Shown piece after piece: positions 11,505 through 23,219 of a stretch of 64,000 bases of DNA. How positions within the stretch are numbered: the first letter of the stretch is position 1; each line of letters starts with the position of its first letter. A program made the position numbers and the translations under genes. The notes under the pieces are model-generated. The model searched no databases. It was not told where the DNA came from and worked only from the letters and a program-made list of their open reading frames with translations. The stretch comes from Antedon mediterranea (lineage: Eukaryota; Echinodermata; Crinoidea; Comatulida; Antedonidae): contig NC_092670.1 in NCBI RefSeq assembly GCF_964355755.1, forward strand, positions 17,421,201-17,485,200. Direction: 5' to 3'.

Positions 11505-14500
11505 ATGTCAACAAATAGGCCTAATAAGAAAGGCCCTCAAAAAGATGGAAATACTGAAGGTAACCTATCAAATATACCCAAACTGTTAAAGTACTAAAAG
11601 TTTTGAATAGTAATAATAGTATGGGTTGTTTATTGAATATAATGTTCAAAATACTTGTTAAATACTCTATACTTTATACTATATTTTTTCAAATACATTT
11701 TTTTACTCCTGCAGGAACAAATTATGTACTAAGACGGAAGCTTAATTTTGACTGTAAACCTCTGAATGGCAAGATATTCTATTTTGATCTCATTAAATAC
11801 AAACATTCTGCCAAGCTACAGAAGGATATTATAACATTAGGAGGTGTAAGTATCAACTTTGCCATTAAAAAAACTCATTTTCAATAAATGTTTAGTTTCA
11901 TAGTTCATATATTTACATACACCATCGGGAGAGAATTCAAAGGGTGGGGAAGGGAATCTATAAATTTCAAAAATTGTAATGCAAATTAAGTTCTGTTCAG
12001 CACCTCATTTCACAATGTTTATGCCCTAGCCGAGTATAAGTACACCCTCTGTTTTAAATGCCTTCATTATCATCATTATATCACCAAATGTAAATCATAT
12101 TTGCCAACATTGTCTTCATTCTTTTCAATCTTGTCATTGTAAACAAATGTCATCGTTTCCTATGAGGGTGTACCTCTGGTTTCATGTGATAATAACATAT
12201 AAATGTCTTAATAAGCTAATATCAAATTGTTGTAATCATCATATCTGTCAATCACTATCTTAATCATCACCATGATTCTCTACATCCTCAATCATTGCAA
12301 CATCCTCAATCATTGCATCATCATTATCTGACATTATACCTAACAAAATAATTTTTTGTTTCTACATTCAGAAAGTGGAGGAATTTTTGAGTAATGGAAT
12401 TCATTATGTAATCACAAATAGACCAGAGGGTCGTGAACTGGAGAAGAGAGGATCTGTGGCTGGCACATCAGCAGAAAGCCCCAGTGTATCAACGCCTAGT
12501 CCATTCCAACAAGGCAAAGGGTGTGTATTTCAAATGCTTCTCACAACAAAAATACTGCAGTTATATTTCAATATAGTTGTCTCTGTATTTAATGATGCAG
12601 CCAAATATATTTTGGCCTTTATAAATATTTATGTTCATTGCAGTTTCCCTTTCTAAATATTACTTGTATCCTATGAATTGGGAAGACTGACTCATTCTCT
12701 TTCATTACCGTATAATAATAGGAGTTATATAGTACACATCCTTTAAATGTTTTCAAGGGCTAGATGATTTTAAACTATTATGTGGTTAGTTTATCTGTTT
12801 ACTCCTACTTATTCTATGTAATGAGATTGTGACATATTTACTCACATTATTTTTTCTTGTTGTTTAGATCTTCAAAAGATGCTACTGATTCTCCAAGTGC
12901 TTTAGCTGCAGAGAAAAATAGTGTATGTACATTGGCATTTAGTTTGTATTCTTGACTTTATGTTCACATATCCTTTGTTTATATTCTGTCTAATTAATAC
13001 CGTCAACTCTCTAAAAACCGGACACTCTTGGACTGGTTGTCTCAAAAAGACATCATCAAGTAAGATATTGCTTGTGTTTTGGAAACAGAGCTTACAAAAG
13101 GTAAACTGAAATAACCAGAATTTAGATTAAACCACTTAAATTATTTAATTTGAATTCCTAATGAATATATTTCATTTTTTCCAGTCTTCCAGGGGAAAAG
13201 CCATTGCCAGCAGAGCTTTGCCATCGCAGGTAAATAATTATTTAGTTTATATGGTTATTTTATCAATTTAATTATGACTGGATTTTTTTTTCTGTTCATT
13301 TGAAGGAGACTTTCTCAAATAAGTTTATACTTTGAATCAATGAAACCTTTTTTAATTTGTTATATTTATAGATAAATAACATACAGATGTTGCGTTTTAT
13401 TACTAACATCTTTTTATTTTGCAGCATCTTGGAGTTGTTAGCATATTAACTCAAGCCATCCAGTGGGGAGTACAAGTAAAACATCTAGACAGTGTTTTAA
13501 AGTACATCAAAAGAGAGCTTGGAACCAGTCCTGCTACTGAGCATGTAAGGTTTATAATATACAGTACAGTCCCTCCTTTCCCAAGAAACAAACAATGCAA
13601 ACTCAAATCAAATCACTTTATTTCGTCCTGAATTGAAAAATATTTTTAGTGTATTTTATAGTAGTATAGTACATCAACATTATTTAAAACAATCTTGGTG
13701 CAAACAGAGCATCAGCCACACTACTGTATTTATTTTTATGAATTGGTTTTTTTGTCAATAGTCCTATATTCAATGGTTTCCAAAGAGTTATAATTCCCTA
13801 ATTTCCTAATATTTTCCTTTTTTTTGTTACAGAAAAGCAAGACAAGTACTGAAAGATTGTCATCTACATCTAAGAGTATGTTTCTGAAATATTATTTATC
13901 GTTTGTCGATTGCTAGAAATAATTTGTTAAAATAATTGGAGAACTGACTTAATAAATTCTGAAATAGACAACCAGTCAAGTTAAACTGTGATTGAAAGTT
14001 GCAATAGCATCCGAGCATAGACTTTAGTCAGGACTTAACCTTGTGTCCAGTACATCACCCCAGTAACTTAAGTAAGCAAGTATACAGGGATGTAGACAGA
14101 GAGGTCTGGGGGTGGGTGTCAAAATATTATATTTATATTATTTTATATATAATATTATTTGGGTTGGTAGGGAAAATACATACTATGTTGTAATTAGGCT
14201 GGGTGTACAAACAAAATAAGCTAAGCTTGGCAGAAGGCTTGAAAAAATAGCTTTAGACTCAAGTATTTTGCCAAATTAGTTTTTATTAATGCTATATAAA
14301 ATGTTCTTGTTTCCGTAGGTACGTCTGGTGTGTTTATTAAAGTAGAAGATAGAAACAGGTAAAACCAATAGTTTTATATTAGGATTAAAATTTAAATATT
14401 CATTGAATTCAATGCATACAATGACATAAAAAATACAGAACATGAAGTAGTTGTTCCCCTGAAAAAATAATCAAAAACATTTTTTTTAATAGGCCATTTT

Positions 14501-17500
14501 ATATTTGTTTTATTTATTTGTTATTTTTTAACAAAAACTTGTTTTCATTACAGCCATTACAGACCAATATCGAAATCACTTGAGGTGTGGCCCAGAGTGT
14601 CCACAGACACACCCATTGGTTCTTGTCCTTATGACGGAGCAGCTTTTAAAAGCAGACATCAGCAAGATAAACACAAGTCTAGAAATAAGAAACCTTCCAT
14701 TACTAAAGACATGTATGTTATGTTATGTTTAATTTAACCTTTAAAAGTTTTGGTGTAAACAATTTGTTTTGGTGTAAACAATTTGTTTTGGTGTAAGCAA
14801 TTTGTTTTGGTGTAAACAATTTGTTTTGGTGTAAACAATTTGTTTTGGTGTAAACAATTTGTTTTGGTGTATGAAACAATAATAGGGTAAATACCATCAA
14901 ATTTACTGTATTTGGTTTTCTCTTAAAAGAATTACAATGTAAAAAAAATGTAGAAAATGTAAAAATAAACCCAAAAATAATTAAGGGCAGTTGAGTCTGT
15001 TCAAAGAATTGAATAAATTTGCTTTGTCATGTTTTGATAAGTTTGAATTGTATTTTTAACTAGTGCCAAAGGGAAAGGATTAACTCTGATACAAGTAAGA
15101 AAGAAGAATGCGGAAAAGATGAAAGAGAGAAAGAAAGGATTTTGTGAATGTTGCAAGCAAAGATTTGATAACCTAGATAAGGTAAGTTGCACTTGCTGTT
15201 TTGTTTTATTGAACGACCCAAACAATGCATCTACATGTGTCGATAACCCAACCTATAATGCATCTAATGTGTAAATAGAGCTTTATTGAATTGAAAGCTA
15301 GGAACTAGTTGTGTCATGTTACTTCAATGTGTGCATGTGGGATATGTTTCCTCACTTGATTCCTTAACACATTTGTGGGAGATTCTAGGTCCAAGCGACC
15401 CTAAAATGTAAAATTTGAATGAATAATAAGTGGTTTCAATTACATTTTGGCTCTGAAAAAGTGTTTGGGAAAAAGTGTATGAACCCAGACTTGGATGTGG
15501 AAATAAATTGAATTGATATAATTATTGTACTGTAATAACATTTTCTTTTATTGTATAGCATCTAAGTAGCAGTGAACACAGAGATTTTGTATCCAAACAG
15601 AATCACTACAGTGCTCTGGATCAAATGATCACTCAAGGACCGGACATAGCGGCATTCCTTGAAGATGTCATAAGATTTCATGCAGATCAAAAACAAGATG
15701 CACTGAGGTGAGTTTGAAAGGATTTGATGTCTTTGTGGTCGTTGATGTTGTTTGGTGGCAGCTCGTATGGACCTTTAGTAGAAATGAAAGTTGTAGTAAC
15801 ATCTAGTCCACTATGCTTTGAAATGGTTATATTAAGAAGTGCAATAAAATTTACGAATCCATAACCTTAATATTGAATCATTTGCAAGAATATGTTTATG
15901 TTTAGTAGTGTGCGTGAAAAAAAACCATTACAATATTTACCTAAATCTGCTTATTGTTTCTATTCATAATATTAAATATGAATTATTTATAACCGATGAT
16001 TTTTCAATTTCAGTTTACATCCAGAAATTGTTGAGAGAAATAAAGAAACAACAGCAACCAATCTAAGCGACCTTCCTGGGCAAAGCGGTTCTAGTCGACT
16101 TCAACGAGAGAATTCATTACGTGTGTCCCTGCCTCTAGAACATGCTCAGCCTAAACGACTTGCTTCACAACGTTCTCCTGAAGTTGTCAACGAAAAAGAA
16201 ATGGACAGTTCCAGAGTTGAGGAAGTTTTTCAGGAGATGTGGCTTGGTGAGCCGCCTCTGAGGAGTGCATCGGAAGTTGATGTCAATGAGTTTATAAAAC
16301 ATAGAACAGCAATGCAGAAAAGAAATGCAAATTCTAACAAAAAGAAATTAAAAACTAGTGGAACATTACAAAATATAGGAACTGTTACCACTGATAAACC
16401 CACTAATAATTCTCAGGAACTGAATGAATGCAAAACGTCACCTAATAAAAAATGTACATCACATTCTCAGGAGAAAAAGCAACCTAAATCTCCATTAGTG
16501 TCTCCGCTTATAATACAAAGGAAGAGCGTTAAACGATCGTTTGATGATAAAGAGACGGGTGATGGAAGTGACACGATGTCCTATAAAATCAAAGAGAAAC
16601 CAAAGAAAAGAAGGAAAACTGTTGCAGAGGAAGAAGATGATGACGTTTTTAAGGAAGATTTTGCAAATAAATCACCTAAGCTTGTTACTACTACAAGTAA
16701 AAGAAAACTACAGAAAGCCGCTGAATCTAGCGTTCTGATGAAATCAGATAAATTTGTTACCACTCCTACGAGTCAACAAAATCAGACAAAACCGACTGAT
16801 TCTTGCATTATAGAGGACTTTGATAAAATTTGCACTCCTGATATGAGTAAAAAAAAATCGAAGATTGCTGAGGAATCAAACATTCCAGATAAATCAAATA
16901 AAGTTGGTACTCTGCAAAGTAGTAAACAAAAAGAAAAGAAAGTTGGTATTCCAGATAAATCAAATAAAATTGATACTCCTCCAAGTACCAAAGGAAAAGA
17001 GACAAAGAAATCTTGCATTCCAGTGGAAGAGAAAAGCCCACGAAAATCTTCTTCAAGTCCACATGGGGAAACTTCTAGCAAAGATGGTAGGCGGAACTTG
17101 CGTAAAACAGCAATAAACTTACCTAACAATATGACTAAAAAAAATGTTACCACTCGCAGTGAAAAGAAAAAAGAAAAGAAACAACCATCAAACACAAGAG
17201 AGGCAAAAGGGCTTCTTAATAGAGTACTGGCCAATAAACAAAGAGGAAAGCGTAAAAAGGGATCCAAGGTTTTAAATAGGACATTTGATGCCACGTTATC
17301 GGTAGAGCATATTTTTAGCAGTGATCTTGGAGGGTCAGAGTTTTTAGGGTTTAGAAGTGAGGATATTCGAGAGAGTGAACTTAACTTACAATTGAGAATT
17401 AACGAATCAATTTGTAAGGTGCCGCTTACTGATGCTGCCCTCGAGGTCACTTGTGTCAAGTGTGATGACGAAGGGCATGAAGAGGACAGTGATGTGCGAT

Positions 17501-19215
17501 CCAGCTCTCGGGATTTAGCAATACAATGTGTTTTTCACACTGTGGATAATTTCTCCCAAGGTGAATCTGACTGGGATCGACAGGTTGATGGATATATGTC
17601 AAAGTTAGACACCATTGACAACAGACGAAAAACAGAAAAGGATACTTTAAAACTTGACAATACTAAACCAGAAAATGGAACAAACGTGTCCCCCACATTG
17701 AAATCATCCAGCCCTCACAAGAGATCTCAAACCACTCCTAATCAAGTTAGTCGTGCATTCATCACAGAAATACTTGAAAGAAGACAACATGGTTACCAGA
17801 GAACTACAGTGGAAGATCTCTTTCCGGATGTCAAAGTGAAGCATCGAGACATTTTGTTTGATAGCAGTGCAGAGGATATCGAAAACTTGCCAATTCCAAA
17901 TGTAGTAAACCAAGAACAAAAAGTATCACCACAGAGTAAATCAAAATCGCCAAATAAACAAAGAAAATGCCCACCCTCACCATTAAAAATGTTACGCCCA
18001 CAGTCTTCAGGTGAACCACATCCAGTAGTCTCACCTGTATCACCTGGTTTGTCTGTTAGAAATGAGAACGTTCCAGATGATATGTTTGTTGATTCTCCAT
18101 CTAAGCATCTTCCTCCTGGAAGCAAGCTTCGAGAACGATCGAAAAGTGCAGAACCAAAAACTCCAAGAACCCCTTGTAAGACTCAGCGATGCATGTTCAG
18201 CACTCCTGAACAGAAAGATAAGATTTGGTTGGTAAAGTCTCCTGGATTCTGTGCGTCACCCCCAATGATTCAACTACCTCCCGGTACACCTCAAGAAGAA
18301 GTCGAACTCATCGAAGATAACTACGTTCATGATGAAACTGAGATTGAAATTATATTTCCAAAGTTTTCAAGTCCAATGAGAACTGGTACCATCAAGACAC
18401 CAGTTAAACATATCGCTGATCCTCAAACTGGGCGCCCTCTCCCAAGTCCAGTTAAGTCCAAACCATCTACAGACACTGACTTATCATCTGTGATTTCTCT
18501 TAACAAAGCGTTGTCGTTATCGCCAATTAAAATGAATGTTGCTGTGTACGTACCAGACTTTGCAAAAGAAGGGTTTGCTAGGAATCTATTTGGAAGTAGT
18601 AAGAAAAGCACTTCAGCAAAAGCCAAACGGTCGCCTGCCGCTACTTCAAATGCAATAGTTTCTCCTAATAAACCTTTCACGTTATTTTACGACAAACACA
18701 GTTCCACACCAACCTCCGCCACATTCCGTGCTCGCACCAAAGTTATATCTCCGATTTTCTCTGCATATAAAAAACCACGGTTCTCATTAAATCTGCTCAA
18801 ACCACCTAAAATGAAGTATGCGAAATCTGGTCGTCGGACACGGAACCAACTAAAAGAAGAACAAGAAGACTTGTTACGGCGTCTTTCTTTATCTCAATTT
18901 ATTAACAAGAGCAATAATGAACAAGAATCAGATGAACTGAACGAGTCTCTTGATGCTGTGTATGATTTTGAGGAAGAAGCTGTGAACACTTCATCAGACT
19001 CTAATGCTAGCAAGGGTGTGCAAACAAACAGTACAAAATCGGCAAAAGGTAAATCACAAAAGAAAAGTATAAATAAAAAGAGGAAGGTTGCAGCAAGCAG
19101 GTCGTCACAGAGAAGAACGAGGAGTGAGAGTAAAAGAAACAGTGTGTGCAGTAGCAGTCAAGAGGTGTCTTCTGTTGTAATGGAAGAACTCTGTTCTGAG
19201 GGCTTCTTTTGCTGA
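11505..19215 (+). CDS. DBF4: DBF4, regulatory subunit of CDC7 kinase, with long C-terminal extension
   Basis: Twelve coding exons: 11505-11559, 11715-11845, 12372-12520, 12868-12922, 13185-13229, 13425-13544, 13833-13875, 14319-14358, 14554-14712, 15064-15181, 15559-15707 and 16014-19215. They join in frame to 1,421 aa. Residues 19-75 hold the N motif (FYFDL...KLQKDIITLGG...VEEFL...YVITN), the first half of a BRCT-like fold; the second half is at about 131-185. The M motif (FIKVEDRNRHYRP) lies at about 205. The DBF4-type zinc finger has C293, C296, H306 and H312, followed by the conserved EHRDF. DBF4 activates CDC7 to phosphorylate MCM proteins at replication origins in the nucleus. Human DBF4 is about 670 aa; here the last exon alone codes for about 1,067 residues. 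It is Lys/Ser-rich, with many SP/TP sites, an IPDKSNK repeat and an ordered-looking block near residues 775-800 (NRTFDATLSVEHIF). In length it resembles Drosophila Chiffon. Confidence 0.93.
12996..13050. repeat. Single end of a pogo/Tc1-like element in DBF4 intron 4
   Basis: TACCGTCAACTCTCTAAAAA followed by CCGGACACTC closely resembles the terminal repeat of the MITE at 53946-54106 (TACAGTCAACTCTCCCAATA, then CTGGACA). No matching opposite end was found nearby, so this is a solo remnant. Confidence 0.5.
14749..14873. repeat. 19-bp intronic minisatellite in DBF4 intron 9
   Basis: About six to seven copies of GGTGTAAACAATTTGTTTT lie in tandem. They are nearly perfect, with one A-to-G change (GTAAGCAATT) in an internal copy. 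The array lies just downstream of the exon 9 donor. High identity suggests recent expansion. Confidence 0.9.
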
Positions 19216-20388
19216 CACGATGGCTTCTTTTACTGACATTTCTATTTATTATAGTCTTCCAGATTATTTATAACAAAGTGTGTGGAAAATATCAGATTGG
19301 CCTACATTGTATCTATCTTCTTTTGGCTCTAATATGGTAAAATAAGATATTGGTTTCTTTGGAAATCTTAGGTTTTAGATGCACGCTATCAATATTTTGT
19401 AGTATTGTAAAAATAAGGTATTAGTGTCTTCGGAAATCTTAGATGTCAGATGATAAATGTATATCTATAATCTAAAGTCATCTAGACTTAGAAAATTTGC
19501 AGTTTAGTTGTAGTTCTACTCTTATGTAATGTTCTGCTGTTTTCCACTTTTTTTAAAACTTTTATAACAACATTTTACTGGTTTTTTTTTTTTTAATTGT
19601 ATGTGTTACAGTATTGGACAAAATCGGTTCTGGCTTGGTTTTAGTCAAACCTGCCAGCCTTTATCTTCTTGTGGCTTTCAAAATTATAATCTATTAACAA
19701 ACAATTTCATAATCACCACCAATTCACCTCACAATTGTCATCCTCTTCAACTTTGAATCTCCATTGACATCCTTACTCAATCATAATTTCCATTACAATC
19801 CGAATCATTCAGTATAATAATCTTGATTATCAATTAATAATAATGTCAAATCAATTTGTTGAGATAAATACAATCGAATGTCAAACTCAAGCAACTAAAA
19901 TACGGAATTAATTGTATTATTAGGGCCTAGTATATTCCTTACAAACAATGTCAATTAAATTGTTTAAATTAATTGTGCCAAATTCGATTTCTTTTTTACA
20001 CAAAACAACTTTATTAAAAAACATTTTTATTTGGTTTTCTACATATAACTTAAATAAATAAAGTTTCTATTAACATTCTATAGTTTGCATAAAAATCAAT
20101 GATAGATGATTTTAATAAATATAAGGATGTTAAAATGATATGGTTGTAAATATATTTGAAGAATTCAGATAGTGTAATTATATTGTAAATAAGAAACGGT
20201 TTTTAAAGTTCTCAAGATTTTATATTAGTTATTTGTGTACGACTTGTGTGATTAAATTTTCCTCAGATTTTAAACATTTTATTTGAAAATCTACAGAGTT
20301 TAAATATTAGCTAATATTAGTACTGTGTAAGCTGTTGGTTTAGAAGTCTCAGAGTTACAATTGTTCATTAATTTCTATTTTTGAACTT
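19216..20388 (+). other. DBF4 3' UTR and flank; source of the block found in the Ig-array spacers
   Basis: No gene. The part from about 19397 (GTAGTATTGTAAAAAT) to about 19790 is homologous, at moderate identity, to the spacer of each Ig-receptor unit (24807-25150, 27786-28129, 34175-34517, 37155-37500, and shorter at 39985-40095). Shared anchors include TTAGATGTCAGAT, TATATCTATAATCT, CTGTTTTCCACTTTT, GGTTTTAGTCAAAC and CCTTTATCTT. Order and orientation relative to the downstream Ig gene are the same in every copy, which marks this as one edge of the tandem-duplication unit. Confidence 0.75.
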
Positions 20389-20533
20389 GATTCCCATATA
20401 GGACATCGTAAAGACGTATACAAGCAACGCAAGTAAATTTACAAATCACAAATGACAGAACATCCGAATTGATTGGTCAAATTAATTTAGTTGTGCGTAC
20501 GTCTGTGCCCATGCGCCCTATGAGAACAAGCTT
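20389..20533. mobile_element. Copy of the hairpin MITE downstream of DBF4
   Basis: Starts near ACTTGATTCCCATATAGGAC, continues with ACGTATACAAGCAACGCAAG and an internal TTGATTGGTCAAATT, and ends CCTATGAGAACAAGCTTT. The ends and internal motifs match the hairpin at 5827-5988. In the other Ig units only the last roughly 18 bases (CTATGAGAACAAGCTTT) remain, next to a large deletion. Confidence 0.65.
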
Positions 20534-20755
20534 TCACATTGTGCTCGTCACTGACGGTTCTAACTTCTTACTACTGTAGTAAATAAATGGTTATTTTTAT
20601 TCGTTACGTACATGATGAGTAGATCTCCATTATAAAGTATTTTATATTGTTATTTAATAAAACAAAAACATGGAGTTACTATGCAAAAAAAAATGTGTTA
20701 GGCCTACAGGTACTTTGATTATGAGTTTGCAGCAATTATGACGGAAAACATCTTT

Positions 20756-22548
20756 AAAAATCAATCAATCAATCAATAATTTTTATTTCTCAAATAAAAA
20801 CAAAATACAGTTAACATTTTCTAAAAATAATAGATAATAAATGAGAAAAAGGGGTACCCCACTGGAAGCTTAAGCTTTAAAATGTGGGGTCCTGGCAACA
20901 TAATTAAAATAAGGTAAGGTAAGAAATATATATAATATATGATAATGAACATAAAAAGACATTTAACTTAACAAATGCAGTTATTATTTGACTTAAGACA
21001 GATATATGATCAACTTAAACAATAATAGTAGAAACAAGGTATTCATGTAGTTTGAACTTAAATGAAGATATAAAATTAATAATTTTAATTTCGACTGGTA
21101 AAGAATTCCAAATTTTTGGTCCTTGAAAAGTTATATCATGCTTGCCAACCTCCGTATTAAAACAATCATAAGCATAATCAAATTTATTTCTGGTATTATA
21201 ATTATGAACTGAACTAAAAGTTTGAAAATAAGTATCAAAAATTCTGGGCAGTTGATTATGTTTGAATTTAAACATAAATAAAGCAACATTTTTTGTAAGT
21301 AAGTCGTAAATATTAAGTGTATTAGATAAGACAAAAAGAGGAGCAGAATGGTGGAGTTAATGAACATTATAAACTGATCTTAAAGCTCTTTTTTGCAAAA
21401 TATAAATACGGTTTAAATTAATTTTTGAAGTAAAACCCCAAACGGTTATACCATAAATTAAATGTGGCAAAAAGATTGATTTATAAATTAATAGTAAAAC
21501 GGAGGAAGGCAAGGCATGTTTGAGTTTATTGAGGACACCAACCACTCTTGATAGTTTTAATGAAATTGTATTAATATGAGAAATAAAAGATAAGTATTCG
21601 TCAATAAAAATGCCAAGAAATGTTGTTGCTTTAGTTCTTTCAATTTCGCTGATGCCGTAATATAATTTAGGAATGTTGGTGGGGATTAGTTTATTAACTG
21701 AACGAAAAATAATAAATTTGGTTTTTTTAATATTTAACGAAAGCTTATTTGATTTTAACCAGTTTGCAATTTTAGTAAGTTCTGGATTCATTAAAATAAT
21801 AGCTTGGTAGATGTCCTTATGATTAATAAATAAACTTTTATCATCTGCAAACGTAACAATTTCAGCACAATCACTAATATAATTTAAATCATTAATAAAT
21901 AACAGAAATAAAAGCGGACCAAGGATGGATCCCTGTGGAACACCACACGAAACTGGCCGCAGCTCAGAGACAATATCATTGATTGATATATATTGATGTC
22001 TGTTACTTAAATAATTTTCGAACCACTTAAGTGGTATACCTCTTATACCATAGAAACGTAACTTATTAATTAAAATATCATGAGAAATACAATCAAAAGC
22101 CTTTGACAGGTCAATAAAAACTCCTAAAGTAAATTGTTTATTATCAATAGCAGACAAAATATTATGGATTGAATGATGGATGGCATGTATTGTAGAATGT
22201 TGGGAACGAAAACCAAACTGAGAATTGCTGAGGATGTTAAACTTTGTAAGAAATGAAATAGTTTGATCATAAACTATTCTTTCAAGTAGTTTAGAAATAG
22301 TTGGCAAGATGGAGATGGGCCTATAGTTATTGATATTTGAGACCTCACCACCTTTATGGATGGGTACAACTTTAGCAATTTTCATTGCATTTGGAACCAC
22401 ACCCTTTACTAAAGACATGTTCATTATGAATGTTAGTGGTATAGCTAATGCCAATGGACATATCTTTAGTATATATGGACCAATGTTATCAAAACCAGGA
22501 GCTGTTGATTTTAAATTATTTATGTATGTTACTAATTCTTGTTCAAAA
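20756..22548 (-). mobile_element. 5'-truncated LINE (Jockey/CR1-like non-LTR retrotransposon)
   Basis: The element interrupts a sequence that is continuous in the other Ig-array spacers (ACACCTTTAAAAAGAGATTA at about 25376-25395). Left flank CTTTAAAAA, right flank AAAAAGAGATTATC; the A-run may be a short target duplication or microhomology. On the minus strand it ends in a short (TTGA)n tail at 20757-20772, as some LINE clades do. Only the second half of the reverse-transcriptase ORF is present. The empty paralogous sites show that the insertion is specific to unit A. Confidence 0.85.
21015..22548 (-). pseudogene. Reverse transcriptase fragment with one in-frame stop
   Basis: Open from the 5' truncation at about 22548 (EQELVTYINNLKSTAPGFDN region) through the RT palm motifs: NNYRPISILP, GFRSQHST, FIDLSKAFDCISH, SCGVPQGSILGPLLF and the catalytic FADDKSLF. 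A TAA at 21357-21359 interrupts the frame after SVYNVH. The same frame then continues for 114 codons (HNYNTRNKF, GPKIWNSLP) to a normal-looking end at 21015. There is no frameshift: a single nonsense change plus 5' truncation. Endonuclease and ORF1 are absent. It cannot move on its own. Confidence 0.9.
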
Positions 22549-23219
22549 AGAGATTATCAATACATATATATAATAGTTGTTTCATCGTGGTTGTAATATA
22601 CACATTTATGATGGTTAGGCAGATAACACCTATCGATCCATCGAGTTTTGTCAAGCGTTTATGAACTGATCCGTGAAACCTAAAAGCCACCAAAACCCAC
22701 ATACCATTCCGTTTACCATCAATACCAATCACCTTTGTAACTCTTTTTTAATACTTTTCTTCTTAAATTTTAACATTTTATAATCATGTTAATGCTCTAT
22801 TTACAATATTATAGAAAATGTAGGCCTACCAGCATATATTAGCTTAAAATAAGATGAAATGAAATCAATTTATATTTTCGAAATTGAAATTCGTTCATAA
22901 TTTTCCTTCACCTTCTATTATGAGACTACAAGGGAGGTGCAAGAATAACAACACCACTGAAGCATGCACCTCATTGCAAACATTACGATTGAAGCAATTG
23001 ATTTAAACCATAATGTTTTCAAATATAATATACATACTAATATTTATATTTCATTGATGATATGAAATGGCAAATATTCAGGAATAAATTGTTCAATAAT
23101 AATGAACTACTATAACAATCTATACAATCGAATTTTTCCTAATAACCTTTTTTCTATTGGCACTACGTCTTCTGCTTTCCAAAAATATTGATAATACAAA
23201 CAAATTATATTGACATTCT

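Noticed and set aside
16782-17459. 225-codon minus-strand frame under DBF4 exon 12
   Set aside because: Shadow of the Lys/Ser-rich DBF4 coding strand; no independent evidence.
20756-22548. LINE as an active element
   Set aside because: 5' truncated, lacks endonuclease and ORF1, and has a stop in the reverse transcriptase frame.
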